From: Clostridiaceae bacterium | GTDB taxonomy: Bacteria; Bacillota; Clostridia; DSM-8532 | NCBI GenBank assembly: GCA_012728095.1 | Contig: JAAYFU010000045.1 | Coordinates: forward strand, 1 to 47,213 | DNA length: 47,213 nt | Direction of reading: 5' to 3' | Shown: in pieces, positions 1 through 8,617 of the stretch | How positions within the stretch are numbered: position 1 is the first letter of the stretch | Layout of the letters: each line of letters begins with the position of its first letter | Made by a program: the position numbers and the translations under genes | Notes under the pieces: generated by a model | The model's database searches: none | Seen by the model: the letters and a program-made list of their open reading frames with translations, nothing else | Told to the model about the DNA's origin: nothing

Positions 1-156
1 GTCAAATATGGCACCATAATAGTTTACATTCTGTGAATTATCAAACCATTCCTGAATAGCAATATATTTCCTGGGGGCCTTCTTATCTGGAAAGGAGTTT
101 CTCCTGACTTTTGAAAAACACCTTGGACATACTTCGCTAGATGGTATAATAGTCAT
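1..156 (-). CDS. putative transposase, N-terminal 52 residues (partial)
   Basis: ATG at 156 on the minus strand opens a frame that stays open to the window edge (52 codons). The product begins MTIIPSSEVCPRCFSKV and has a CxxC pair at residues 10 and 13 that could be half of a zinc ribbon, followed by a basic stretch. A GGAG-type ribosome binding site lies about 12 bases upstream, inside an inverted-repeat arm. The right-hand copy (from 47168) encodes the same N-terminus with substitutions at residues 2 and 8. I do not recognise the family; an N-terminal zinc ribbon is compatible with several transposase families. The transposase call is an inference from the repeat context. Confidence 0.5.
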   Translation of the reverse strand, partial: MTIIPSSEVCPRCFSKVRRNSFPDKKAPRKYIAIQEWFDNSQNVNYYGAIFD

Positions 157-233
157 GAGACTTGAACGCTCCTTTCTGGGAGGTAATGGTGGTTTGGCGA
201 TTTCCATTATACCAGAGGCGTTTCAGGTCTCAT
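155..233 (-). promoter_or_regulatory. IS leader hairpin with promoter in the loop (left copy)
   Basis: On the minus strand the arm at 217-233 (starting ATGAGACCTGAAACGCC) is complementary, with small bulges, to the arm at 155-172 (ending TTCAAGTCTCAT). The second arm contains the ribosome binding site and the first two bases of the transposase ATG. The TATAAT box at 206-211 lies between the arms. A transcript started there would lack the first arm and be translatable, while a transcript entering from outside would fold and hide the start. This resembles the known protection of IS10 and IS50 transposase genes from impinging transcription. The structure is read by eye; the role is inferred. Confidence 0.5.
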
Positions 234-281
234 TTTTCTTATTAAGTTAACAGAACAGCAAAATAAATATGGAGCGTTATT

Positions 282-1595
282 ATGAAAAAAACTAAATACA
301 TAATAATTACAATAGCAATATTGGTCTTGCTGGCAGTATCCGCCGGCGCTTACATCAATAAAGACAATAAACCCATAGTCCTTGAATTCGGGATGTTTGC
401 CGGCAGTAACTGGGACGTTGCAAATCCAAACAGCTATGTAATTATTGACAAGGCAATTGAGCAGTTTGAAAAAAAGCATAGTAATGTAAAGATACATTAT
501 TGCAGCGGAATACTTAAGGACGATTATTCGGAATGGTTTTCACAGCAAGCCCTGTTGGGAAAAACACCCGACGTGTTCATGATTCTGTCAAATGATTTTA
601 ACCAGTTTGCTTCATTGGGCCTGTTAAAAAACCTGGATGAACTGATAGAGAAAGATGCGTCATTTGATAAAAATAAATATTTTGGGCCAGCTCTTTTGTC
701 AGGGGAATACTACGGAACCCAATATGCGCTTCCCTATGAAACCGTTCCTAACCTTATGTTTGTAAATAAGACATTGCTGGAGAAAGAAGGAATCAGTGTT
801 CCAAGCAGTGACTGGACCTGGAACGATTTGTATGAGATTTGCCGGAAAGTAACCAAAGATATCAACGGGGACGGTATCCTGGACCAGTTCGGCATTTATA
901 ATTACGATTGGCTGGATGCCGCTCGTACTAATGGGGCGGTCCTGTTCGACGAAAATGAAATGAAAATAGACCTTTCGGATGAAAAGGTTGTTGAGGCGGT
1001 TAAGTTTATAAAAATGTTGTATAATCTGAACCAGGAGCAGAATGTAACCCAGGAGGACTTCGACAGTGGCAATGTAGTTTTTATGCCGCTATCTTTTGCA
1101 GAATACCGTACTTATAAGACATATCCGTACAAAATGAAGAAATATCTGAATTTCCAATGGGACTGCATAACATTTCCTGCCGGTAAAAACGGTGGAAATA
1201 TATCGGAAGTCAATACGCTTTTGATGGGGATAAGCAGTAAAACAGCCCACGAAGAACTGGCCTGGGAGTTTTTAAAACTTTTGACTTATGACGAAGAAAT
1301 ACAAATGGACATATTCAGGTATTCCCAGGGAGCTTCGGTATTGAAAAATGTTACCAGTTCGCAGGAAGCTGAACTGATTTTACAGGAAGATATTGAAGAA
1401 AGCGAAAAAGTTATTGATAATATATTGTTGAGCCATGTGATTGAAGAAGGAACCGTAGCCCCAAAAATATTAAAATATAATGAGGCTATTACGATAGCAA
1501 ATGGCGGTATCCAGGAGATTATAAGGTATGATAAAAATGTCGAAAGTTCTCTGAAAATACTGGAGAGGAAAATCAATCAATACCTGAAACAATAA
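282..1595 (+). CDS. sugar ABC transporter substrate-binding protein (family 1)
   Basis: A 437-residue extracellular solute-binding protein of the MalE-like family 1, expected to capture a sugar or glycoside outside the membrane and hand it to an ABC permease. Residues 7-24 form one hydrophobic segment after a KKTK start. There is no lipobox cysteine, so it is probably secreted or held by an uncleaved signal anchor, unusual for a Gram-positive binding protein. The early pattern of a helix, a beta strand and then 'GKTPDVFMI' is typical of the family. ATG at 282 has GGAG at 271-274. The IS ends only 24 bases upstream, so the native promoter and any permease genes lie beyond it or are lost. Three sugar-catabolic genes follow on the same strand. 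The ligand is unknown. Confidence 0.8.
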   Translation: MKKTKYIIITIAILVLLAVSAGAYINKDNKPIVLEFGMFAGSNWDVANPNSYVIIDKAIEQFEKKHSNVKIHYCSGILKDDYSEWFSQQALLGKTPDVFMILSNDFNQFASLGLLKNLDELIEKDASFDKNKYFGPALLSGEYYGTQYALPYETVPNLMFVNKTLLEKEGISVPSSDWTWNDLYEICRKVTKDINGDGILDQFGIYNYDWLDAARTNGAVLFDENEMKIDLSDEKVVEAVKFIKMLYNLNQEQNVTQEDFDSGNVVFMPLSFAEYRTYKTYPYKMKKYLNFQWDCITFPAGKNGGNISEVNTLLMGISSKTAHEELAWEFLKLLTYDEEIQMDIFRYSQGASVLKNVTSSQEAELILQEDIEESEKVIDNILLSHVIEEGTVAPKILKYNEAITIANGGIQEIIRYDKNVESSLKILERKINQYLKQ

Positions 1596-1634
1596 TATCA
1601 TCATTTAAAGAAATAAATAAAGGATGTGGATTTT

Positions 1635-2645
1635 ATGGGAAGAGGTATAGCGATTGCAGGTATAATCACGGTAGATTATAATAAAGTGATTGACCGGTAT
1701 GTAGAGAAGGGAATGTTAAGCAACATCCTGTCCTGCACCAGGTGTGTCGGCGGATGTGTGCCCAATACCATTATCAACCTATCAAAAATCGACCCTTCAA
1801 TTCCTCTTTATGCGTACGGAGGAATAGGTAACGATGAAAACGGAGAATATGTTTTAAATACTCTAAGGCAACACGGAATCAACACCGACGGTATTAAGGT
1901 ATTTGACGGTGAATTAACCGCCTTCACCGATTGCATGACTGTTGAATCAACGGGAGAACGATCATTCTTTTTTGCAAGAGGTGTAAACCGAAGATATTCA
2001 ATTGAAGATATCGATTTCGATTCCATAAATACTGATATGTTTCATATGGGATACGCCTTATTGATGGATCCTTTTGATAAAGATGACCCGGAATACGGTA
2101 CGGTGATGGCAAGGACACTGGCAAAAGTCCAGTCAAAAGGTATAAAAACCTCAATGGATTTGGTAAGCGTAGATAATGAAAAATATTCGGAAATAGTTCA
2201 GGCCAGTTTGAAATACTGCAATTATATAATCATCAATGAGATTGAGGCAGGTAAGACGGTTAATATCAGTCCCTTTGGTCCTGATGGCATAATCGATGAA
2301 AAACTTATAAAGAGGATCTGTGAAAAATTATTATCGGCCGGTGTTAAGGAACTGGTTGTTATTCATGCCCCGCAAGGCGGATGGGCAATGTCTTCTGACA
2401 TGGATTTTTTCAGTATTCCTTCACTTAAACTTCCTCCCGGATACATAAAAGGAAGCGTTGGAGCCGGCGATGCCTTCTGTGCAGGCATGCTGTATTCCAT
2501 CTATAATAAATTATCAATCGAGGAATCCCTTAAGATAGCCTGCGCGGCTGCTGCCTGCAATTTGTCGGAAGTAGACAGCATATCCGGAATGATGAACATT
2601 GAGGAAATAAGAAAACTGTATGAAAAGTATAAAGATGCAGATTAA
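1635..2645 (+). CDS. PfkB-family carbohydrate kinase
   Basis: A 336-residue ribokinase-fold kinase. The ATP-site signature GSVGAGDAF is near residues 273-281 with catalytic base D279, and the N-terminal part has the glycine-rich 'GGCVPNTIINLSKI' and 'AYGGIGNDENGEYV' sugar-side elements of the family. The frame is open from a GTG at 1626, but AAAGGA at 1619-1624 is far too close to that codon and correctly spaced for the ATG at 1635, which I prefer. It follows the solute-binding gene by about 40 bases and precedes an aldolase. Its neighbours suggest it phosphorylates a ketose, probably at C1, to give an aldolase substrate. The substrate cannot be read from the sequence. Confidence 0.82.
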   Translation: MGRGIAIAGIITVDYNKVIDRYVEKGMLSNILSCTRCVGGCVPNTIINLSKIDPSIPLYAYGGIGNDENGEYVLNTLRQHGINTDGIKVFDGELTAFTDCMTVESTGERSFFFARGVNRRYSIEDIDFDSINTDMFHMGYALLMDPFDKDDPEYGTVMARTLAKVQSKGIKTSMDLVSVDNEKYSEIVQASLKYCNYIIINEIEAGKTVNISPFGPDGIIDEKLIKRICEKLLSAGVKELVVIHAPQGGWAMSSDMDFFSIPSLKLPPGYIKGSVGAGDAFCAGMLYSIYNKLSIEESLKIACAAAACNLSEVDSISGMMNIEEIRKLYEKYKDAD

Positions 2646-2703
2646 AATCATATTAAAACAATATATAAATACAACGCATAAATCATGAATTGGAGAGAAT
2701 AAT

Positions 2704-3549
2704 ATGCTGGTCAACCTACAGGAAGTACTTTCTTATGCGGAAAAAAACCAATGCGCTATCGGATCGTTTAATACCCCTAATTTGGAATGTATAATGGCGA
2801 TTTTGCAGAATGCCGAAACATACCAGATTCCGGTCATAATCGCTCATGCGCAGGTCCATGAAAATGTTATGCCTTTGGAAACAATAGGTCCTGTTATGGT
2901 CCTTTGCGCAAAAAGAGCCAAAGTGCCGGTATGCGTTCATCTGGATCACGGCGAATCGCTGGACTATATAGAAAAAGCCCTGGAACTGGGTTTCACTTCA
3001 GTTATGTACGACGGCTCAAGGCTTTCATTTGAGAAAAATGTGGAAAACACTCAAATAGCGGTTAAAATGGCAAGGAAATATGGGGCAGGAATCGAAGCGG
3101 AAATCGGAGTAATGGGAAGCAGCATTGAAAGCACCGAAGGGACTAAAGGAGAAAAAGGTATATATACCGATCCCGAAATTGCAGGAAAATTTGTGGAAAT
3201 GACTAAAGTAGATGCGCTTGCCGCTTCCTTTGGAACAGTACACGGTATTTATGCCGAAAGACCAAGACTGGATTTTCAAAGAATTGAAAGTATCAAAGAT
3301 ATAACGAAAACTCCATTGGTTATGCACGGCGGATCGGGTTTAAGCAGGGAAGATTATACAACGGCAATAGCAAAGGGAATTCGCAAAGTAAACTACTATA
3401 CTTATATGTCCAGGGAAGCTGTGCTTGCGGCAAAAGAACTGATAAACAAGCAGGAAGGCATATTGTTCCATGATATTGCCCTTGCCGCGGTAAAAGCTAT
3501 GAAGGAAGATTCGGAAAAAGCAATCAAAGTATTTTATAAGATACATTAG
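2704..3549 (+). CDS. class II (zinc) ketose-phosphate aldolase
   Basis: A 281-residue class II aldolase of the FbaA/GatY/KbaY family, which cleaves a ketose (bis)phosphate to dihydroxyacetone phosphate and an aldehyde. Visible active-site elements are HLDHG with D81 and zinc ligand H82, the EAEIG segment (E131-G135), zinc ligand H180 in GTVHG and zinc ligand H208 in MHGGSG. Length is typical. ATG at 2704 follows GGAGAG at 2693-2698. With a PfkB kinase upstream and a lyxose-isomerase-type protein downstream, the substrate may be a ketose 1-phosphate such as D-xylulose or D-fructose 1-phosphate rather than fructose 1,6-bisphosphate. That is inference; a housekeeping or tagatose-bisphosphate role cannot be excluded. 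Confidence 0.85.
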   Translation: MLVNLQEVLSYAEKNQCAIGSFNTPNLECIMAILQNAETYQIPVIIAHAQVHENVMPLETIGPVMVLCAKRAKVPVCVHLDHGESLDYIEKALELGFTSVMYDGSRLSFEKNVENTQIAVKMARKYGAGIEAEIGVMGSSIESTEGTKGEKGIYTDPEIAGKFVEMTKVDALAASFGTVHGIYAERPRLDFQRIESIKDITKTPLVMHGGSGLSREDYTTAIAKGIRKVNYYTYMSREAVLAAKELINKQEGILFHDIALAAVKAMKEDSEKAIKVFYKIH

Positions 3550-3597
3550 ATTATTGTAAATCAAAAAAATATTTGATATGGAAAAGGGGAGTTTAAG

Positions 3598-4275
3598 ATG
3601 AAACGTTCAGAGATTAACAGAATTATTAGGGACGGAATAGAGTTTTTTAAAGCGCATCAGTTTGTATTACCGCCTTTTGCTTACTGGACACCGGAGGAAT
3701 GGAAATCGAAGGGAAAAGAATATGACGAAATCAGGGATAATCACCTGGGATGGGATATTACCGATTTCGGAAGCGGAGATTTCTACAATAAAGGCTTATT
3801 TCTTTTTACCATCAGAAACGGAAATGTGAATATACCTAAGTATAAAAAGACATATGCCGAAAAGATAATGATTGTAGGCGAAAACCAGATTACTCCATTC
3901 CATTTCCACTGGAAAAAGACAGAAGATATAATCAACCGCGGCGGCGGAAACCTTATGATAAAATTATATAACTCAACAAGCGACGGAGGCCTTGCGGATA
4001 CTCCAGTAACTGTCTACAGTGACGGAAGAGAGTATGTGGTTCCGGCCGGAACAACAATAAGGTTGCAGCCCGGAGAAAGTATTACCCTTTATCCCGGTCA
4101 ATACCATTCATTCTGGGGAGAAGCCGGCAAAGGCCGCGTACTTGTGGGCGAAGTTTCAGAGTGCAACGACGACTACACAGACAACAGGTTTTATGAAGAA
4201 GTCGGAAGGTTCCCTGCCATAGAAGAGGACGAGCCACCCCTGTATTATCTTGTAAATGACTATCCTTCAGCTTAA
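3598..4275 (+). CDS. D-lyxose ketol-isomerase family protein (cupin)
   Basis: A 225-residue cupin related to D-lyxose isomerase (E. coli z5688 and B. subtilis YdaE types), which interconverts D-lyxose with D-xylulose and D-mannose with D-fructose. The metal site is visible: H102 and H104 in FHFHW, E109 and H170 in QYHSFWGE, with the same spacing as the characterised enzymes. ATG at 3598 has a GGGGAG ribosome binding site at 3586-3591. It is the last gene of the sugar operon and is followed by a terminator at 4337-4375. The true substrate may be another aldose; family identity is solid, substrate is not. Confidence 0.85.
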   Translation: MKRSEINRIIRDGIEFFKAHQFVLPPFAYWTPEEWKSKGKEYDEIRDNHLGWDITDFGSGDFYNKGLFLFTIRNGNVNIPKYKKTYAEKIMIVGENQITPFHFHWKKTEDIINRGGGNLMIKLYNSTSDGGLADTPVTVYSDGREYVVPAGTTIRLQPGESITLYPGQYHSFWGEAGKGRVLVGEVSECNDDYTDNRFYEEVGRFPAIEEDEPPLYYLVNDYPSA

Positions 4276-4336
4276 TGAAAACGATTGATAAACCTGTTAG
4301 CCGGTCCCGGCTTACAAAGTATTAAAATATAGGCAG

Positions 4337-4375
4337 AAAAAAAGTGGCTATGTAGCTTTTCATAGCAATTTTTTT
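4337..4375 (+). terminator. intrinsic terminator of the sugar operon
   Basis: The stem pairs GCTATG (4347-4352) with CATAGC (4361-4366), extended by an A-run (4337-4343) pairing with a T-run (4369-4375). It lies 61 bases after the lyxose-isomerase stop. It shares the string AAGTGGCTATGT with a second hairpin at 4609-4641. Confidence 0.75.
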
Positions 4376-4608
4376 ATTGCAGTCAACTTTAGTCCACCAA
4401 CTGTATCCAATATGCTTAATTTCAATTTAAGAAAGATAAGGCAGCATGCCATTACTGGCATTGTACAGTCAGAAAGTTCTTGCGGTTTAGATATTCCTGA
4501 GGACATGGTAAAATTGATAAAAAAGGAGTGTATTGCTTATTTAAAGCCATTAAAAATAATGTAAAATACATTGAATTAATATCTATGACAGATTATAGTT
4601 TAATTTAG

Positions 4609-4641
4609 GAAAGTGGCTATGTGGTTTACATAGTCGCTTTC
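4609..4641 (+). terminator. 14-bp hairpin, terminator-like, related to 4337-4375
   Basis: GAAAGTGGCTATGT (4609-4622) pairs with ACATAGTCGCTTTC (4628-4641) over 14 base pairs including two G-T wobbles, with a five-base loop. Only a weak T tract follows, so as a terminator it is doubtful. It sits about 57 bases before the start of the DUF255 gene. Its stem shares GTGGCTATGT with the upstream terminator. Confidence 0.5.
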
Positions 4642-4698
4642 TTAATATGGGTATAATATGGACAGAATATATATACCGTATTTTAAAGGATGATATCT

Positions 4699-6735
4699 AT
4701 GTCAAATATTGAAGAAAAAGCACCTAACAGGCTGATAAACGAAAAATCACCATATTTGCTGCAGCACGCCTATAATCCGGTTGATTGGTATCCATGGGGG
4801 AAAGAAGCATTTTTAAAGGCTAAAGTTGAGGATAAACCAATTTTTCTCTCCATCGGTTATTCAACCTGTCACTGGTGCCATGTTATGGAGCGAGAAAGTT
4901 TTGAAGATGAGGAAGTTGCCGATTTTCTAAATAAACATTTTGTTTCGATAAAAGTCGACAGGGAAGAAAGACCTGATATTGACACTATTTACATGAATGT
5001 ATGCCAGGCTCTTACCGGAAGCGGCGGTTGGCCGCTCACAATTATTATGACACATGAACAGAAGCCGTTTTTTGCCGGAACCTATTTCCCCAGGGACGAC
5101 CGTATGGGGATGCAGGGGCTTATGACCATTCTTAAGGCTGTTATAAATGCATGGACAGATAACAGGGAAAAACTATTGGAGTCCGGTGATAAAATAACTG
5201 AATATATATCACACAAGATTGAACCGGATATGGAAAACATTCCAGAAAATATATTCGATGAGGCTTTCAATAGTTTTGAACAGTATTTTGACCCCCTATA
5301 CGGAGGTTTCGGCCATGCACCCAAAATCCCTACACCACATAACCTCATGTTTCTCTTAAGATATTGGAAAAAGACAAATAATCCTACTGCGCTTCAGATG
5401 GTGGAAAAAACCCTGGATTCAATGTATAGAGGCGGTATATATGACCATATAGGCTTTGGATTCTGCAGATACTCCACCGATAATAAATGGCTGGTTCCTC
5501 ATTTTGAAAAAATGCTGTATGATAATGCTCTATTAGTCATTGCTTATCTTGAAGCCTACCAGGCAACAAAAAAAGAGAAGTACGGATTAATCGCCTGTGA
5601 TATTATGGAATATGTACTTAGAGACATGACTTCACAGGAAGGTGGGTTTTATTGCGCTGAAGACGCCGATTCTGAAGGGGTAGAAGGAAAGTTTTATCTT
5701 TGGGATCTTGAAGAGATTTATTCGGTCCTGGGAGAAGAAGAGGGGAGAGCATTCGCCAGTTTTTATAACATAACCTTAAAAGGGAATTTCGAGGGTAAAA
5801 ACATTCCTAATCTAATTAACAATAATTTGCCCTATGAATATACAACCGCTTTTAAAACATCAAGGAAAAAACTTTTCATTCATAGGGAAAAAAGGATTCA
5901 CCCTCTGAAGGATGACAAAATTCTTACCTCCTGGAACGGACTTATGATATCTGCCTTTGCCATTGCCGGACGGGTACTTAATGAAAATAGATACATCCAG
6001 GCTGCCATTAATGCTGTTAATTTCGTATTAAATAAATTGATAAGGGATGACGGGAGATTGCTTTCAAGATATCGCGACGGAGAGGCAAGACACCTTGCAT
6101 ACCTTGAGGATTGCGCATTCTTCATATTTGGCCTGATTGAACTCTATGAAACAACATATAAAACGGATTTTTTAAGAAGAGCCGTTTCGCTTTCCGACGA
6201 TTTATTGAAACTGTTTTGGGATGAAAAAGACGGTGGATTTTTTATATACGGAAATGACGCCGAACTATTGCTTATGAGGCCAAAAGAGATTTATGACGGT
6301 GCTGTCCCTTCCGGTAATTCAGTTTCGGCGTTAAATCTTCTTAAATTGAGCCGTCTTACGGGAAGGTATGAGTATGAAGAAAAAGCCAATCAAATTTTCA
6401 GGGCTTTTTCCGGTAGTATCAAACTGCAGCCATTCAGTCATTCATTCTGCCTAATGGCGCTGCTTTTCAGCTGTTCCGGAGGACAGGAGATAATAATATC
6501 AACCGATACGATAGAAAACGCAAAGCATTATATTGATATTATTAATGAAAAATTCAGTCCTTTTTCTGTTTCCATGGTTTACAGCCGCGGTGATGAAACT
6601 TTGACCGAAATAGCTCCTTTTTTACAATCTTATAATACTGAGCCGGGAAAAACAACGGCATATGTTTGTGAAAAACATTCATGCAAAGCTCCGATAACAG
6701 ATTATGAAGAATTTAAAAAGCAGTTTTATAAATAA
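4699..6735 (+). CDS. thioredoxin-like DUF255 protein (YyaL / SSP411 family)
   Basis: A 678-residue protein of the YyaL/SSP411 family. The N-terminal ~170 residues form a thioredoxin-like domain with a CHWCH motif (in [14 protein letters not shown]) where thioredoxin has CxxC, followed by GGWPLTI. The rest is an alpha/alpha-barrel region resembling N-acylglucosamine 2-epimerases and glycoside-hydrolase-like folds. The biochemical role of the family is not established; a redox or sugar-binding function has been suggested. AAAGG at 4685-4689 touches the ATG at 4690 but is well spaced for the ATG at 4699, so I use the latter. It is monocistronic, with a terminator at 6780-6810. Length is normal for the family. 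Confidence 0.88.
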   Translation: MSNIEEKAPNRLINEKSPYLLQHAYNPVDWYPWGKEAFLKAKVEDKPIFLSIGYSTCHWCHVMERESFEDEEVADFLNKHFVSIKVDREERPDIDTIYMNVCQALTGSGGWPLTIIMTHEQKPFFAGTYFPRDDRMGMQGLMTILKAVINAWTDNREKLLESGDKITEYISHKIEPDMENIPENIFDEAFNSFEQYFDPLYGGFGHAPKIPTPHNLMFLLRYWKKTNNPTALQMVEKTLDSMYRGGIYDHIGFGFCRYSTDNKWLVPHFEKMLYDNALLVIAYLEAYQATKKEKYGLIACDIMEYVLRDMTSQEGGFYCAEDADSEGVEGKFYLWDLEEIYSVLGEEEGRAFASFYNITLKGNFEGKNIPNLINNNLPYEYTTAFKTSRKKLFIHREKRIHPLKDDKILTSWNGLMISAFAIAGRVLNENRYIQAAINAVNFVLNKLIRDDGRLLSRYRDGEARHLAYLEDCAFFIFGLIELYETTYKTDFLRRAVSLSDDLLKLFWDEKDGGFFIYGNDAELLLMRPKEIYDGAVPSGNSVSALNLLKLSRLTGRYEYEEKANQIFRAFSGSIKLQPFSHSFCLMALLFSCSGGQEIIISTDTIENAKHYIDIINEKFSPFSVSMVYSRGDETLTEIAPFLQSYNTEPGKTTAYVCEKHSCKAPITDYEEFKKQFYK

Positions 6736-6779
6736 ACTGTGTCAATATTCACAGGTCATCATTAATTAAGTTTATAATT

Positions 6780-6810
6780 AGCCCAGAGGCCGTTTTACGG
6801 TCTCCGGGCT
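6780..6810. terminator. bidirectional terminator between convergent genes
   Basis: AGCCCAGAGGCCGT (6780-6793) pairs with ACGGTCTCCGGGCT (6797-6810), with one mismatch and one wobble and a three-base loop. AT-rich tracts lie on both sides. It separates the DUF255 gene (plus strand) from the membrane-protein gene (minus strand). Confidence 0.7.
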
Positions 6811-6847
6811 ATTATGGTTAATGGAATTAAACAACCGGGTTTTGAAG

Positions 6848-7807
6848 TTATACTCCGGTACCGGCAACCGTTCCTGCTGCCGTATTTTGAGCTTCCTGGG
6901 ACTTTCCGAAAAGCTCTTTAAATTTCTTGCTCATTCCTTGCAGCTTTCCATAAAGATCATAGCTGGGTTCAGCGCCATAAGCCACCTTGAGATAATTGGT
7001 CATCATATAGATCATAATAATTGAGTCAAGTATAGCCCATTTTAAAACAAGTACAAATGCGACAGTAAGTACCCAGGCTATCGGCATAGCAAGACCGTTC
7101 TCTAAACTTTCAATTCCATTAAATATACCTGCAAATACCCCGTTGAAAATCAGGAAGGAAAGCAGGAAGAAAACTATGAGAAATGCCAGAATCTTCAAGC
7201 CGGTTTTAAGGATGGTTTTCCAGTTCTGTGCATATAACACAACACCATCTGCCGCACTCTTCCATACATTTTGTCCCTCATTGAGGAATATGTATCCCAT
7301 GATACATTCATCCAAGTAGTTTAAGATAATGTCTACAAACATATTGATAATTTGAGTCAGAGCTTTTACTCCGGGTATAAACTTTAAAAACTCTCCAATT
7401 CCTCCGAAAACACGCTGTATTTGTTTAACGCTGCCGCTTACCAGTCTGTCAACCGCAAAAAGAAGATTAGATGCCACAAAAAATTTTTTTACCTTACTGA
7501 CACCGTAATTATACATATTAAAGCCCTCAGGTACTCCGCCTTTTATTGCCATATCGGCAATTACGGCGACATGGGCGGCTTTGATCATATAGTTTATATA
7601 ATCCCTTACAAACCTATAGATAGCCCAACCACCGCCGCCAAATATGGCAAAGCTGACAAACGCAAAAAAGCCCTGAGGTTTAATCGCGCCTAGAATCCAA
7701 ACAACTATGGCAGTATAAATACAGATACCGATGAAAAATACTAAATAAGCAAGTAAGCGAATCAGCATAAAAGGAAATGTTTTGGCAATAATTGCAGATG
7801 GTTTCAT
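6848..7807 (-). CDS. polytopic membrane protein of unknown function
   Basis: A 319-residue integral membrane protein that I do not recognise. There are about five or six hydrophobic segments: two near the N-terminus (with a GGGGW turn in the second), one or two in the middle (around 'MFVDIILNYLDECIMGYIF') and two long ones before the C-terminus. The last ~45 residues are soluble, with a basic stretch and an Ala/Gly/Thr-rich tail. The frame extends upstream to a TTG at 7825, but that codon overlaps the AGGAGG ribosome binding site (7815-7820), so the ATG at 7807 is the start. It is a single gene, divergent from yqeG. A channel or transport role is possible but not supported by any motif I can name. 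Confidence 0.75.
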   Translation of the reverse strand: MKPSAIIAKTFPFMLIRLLAYLVFFIGICIYTAIVVWILGAIKPQGFFAFVSFAIFGGGGWAIYRFVRDYINYMIKAAHVAVIADMAIKGGVPEGFNMYNYGVSKVKKFFVASNLLFAVDRLVSGSVKQIQRVFGGIGEFLKFIPGVKALTQIINMFVDIILNYLDECIMGYIFLNEGQNVWKSAADGVVLYAQNWKTILKTGLKILAFLIVFFLLSFLIFNGVFAGIFNGIESLENGLAMPIAWVLTVAFVLVLKWAILDSIIMIYMMTNYLKVAYGAEPSYDLYGKLQGMSKKFKELFGKSQEAQNTAAGTVAGTGV

Positions 7808-8021
7808 TGAGAGCAACCTCCTCAATATATAAAAAAATATGGCTTGCTAACAATATATCATATATTAACTATATATACAATATTTACTATTACTATAGCA
7901 ATTAAGTTATTAATTACTTATATTTCCATAATGTTTATGATGTTGCAGGATTGTTTTATCTGGTGTAAGCTAAAGCTATTAAATCATAAACGTTAAAAAA
8001 GACTTGGCTCTGGAGGAACAA

Positions 8022-8537
8022 ATGAAAAAACTCTTTACCCCTGACATGTATCTTGATTCGGTTTTTGACATAACGCCGGTAATGCTGAAAAATAAAGGAA
8101 TATACGGACTTATACTTGATATCGATAATACCTTGGTTGCAACATATATAAAGAAAGCGGACGAAAGGGCCGCAGACTTTATCAAATCACTTAAAGAAAA
8201 CGGATTAAAAGCCGTTATTGTTTCCAACGGAAAAAAGAAACGTGTAGAACTATTCTGTAAACCTCTGGGGATAGAGTATATATATAAGGCTCACAAGCCC
8301 TTGGGGGGTGCCCTGAAAAAAGCCATTGAAATGATGGGGCTTCCATATGATAAAGTCGCCATCCTCGGCGACCAGTTGTTTACAGATGTATTGGGCGGAA
8401 ACCTGCTGGGCATTCATTCAATACTTGTGAAACCCATGGATCCGGACGAACCGTTATTTATAAAAATCAAGCGTATTTTTGAAAAGCCTTTCTTAAAAAA
8501 AATCGAATATGATGTTAAAAAAAATCGAATAAAATAA
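8022..8537 (+). CDS. yqeG: YqeG family HAD phosphatase (class IIIA)
   Basis: A 171-residue HAD-superfamily phosphatase of the YqeG type. Motif I is LDIDNTLV near residues 32-39 (nucleophile Asp and acid Asp), motif II is the Ser in IVSNGKK, and motif III/IV is the GDQLFTDVLGGN loop. It is soluble. The family is widespread in Firmicutes, where it usually sits close to ribosome-assembly or shikimate genes; its substrate is unsettled. The frame reads up to a TTG at 8004, but GGAGG at 8012-8016 points to the ATG at 8022. It is followed by comFB and then the rpsB operon. Confidence 0.88.
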   Translation: MKKLFTPDMYLDSVFDITPVMLKNKGIYGLILDIDNTLVATYIKKADERAADFIKSLKENGLKAVIVSNGKKKRVELFCKPLGIEYIYKAHKPLGGALKKAIEMMGLPYDKVAILGDQLFTDVLGGNLLGIHSILVKPMDPDEPLFIKIKRIFEKPFLKKIEYDVKKNRIK

Positions 8538-8617
8538 TAAATTTTAGAAAAGTATGGTATATTTTTTTTGATAATTATGCTAAAATTTTGATATAACCAT
8601 ACAGGAGGGCTATTTGT

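Larger units (their letters stand above)
1..258 (-). mobile_element. 5' end of an insertion sequence, left copy (truncated by window edge)
   Basis: This stretch is repeated, inverted and almost identical, at 47066-47213. The match starts exactly at 258, the presumed outer end of the element, where the terminal sequence reads CTGTTCTGTTAACTTAATAA on the minus strand. Inside lie an extended -10 box (TGGTATAAT; TATAAT at 206-211 on the minus strand), a ribosome binding site and the start of a reading frame that runs off the window. The two copies differ at several bases, so they are separate genomic copies and not one molecule folded back by assembly. The IS family is not recognised. The call as an IS rests on duplication, the sharp boundary and the reading frame. 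Confidence 0.7.
4276..4698. other. gene-poor interval with two hairpins and an unassigned 50-codon frame
   Basis: No confident gene is seen. An ATG at 4412 opens 50 codons to a stop at 4562-4564, and the same frame reads back to about 4373 without a stop, giving 'FSPPTVSNML' and 'GLDIPEDMVKLIKKE'. The first part faintly resembles a helix-turn-helix of a repressor, so this could be the rest of a decayed regulator, but no ribosome binding site is present and the match is too short to assign. It is flanked by the related hairpins at 4337-4375 and 4609-4641. A TATAAT-like box (4651-4656) may serve the downstream gene. Confidence 0.35.

Noticed and set aside
7808..7825. TTG start of the membrane protein at 7825
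   Set aside because: The codon overlaps the AGGAGG ribosome binding site of the ATG at 7807.
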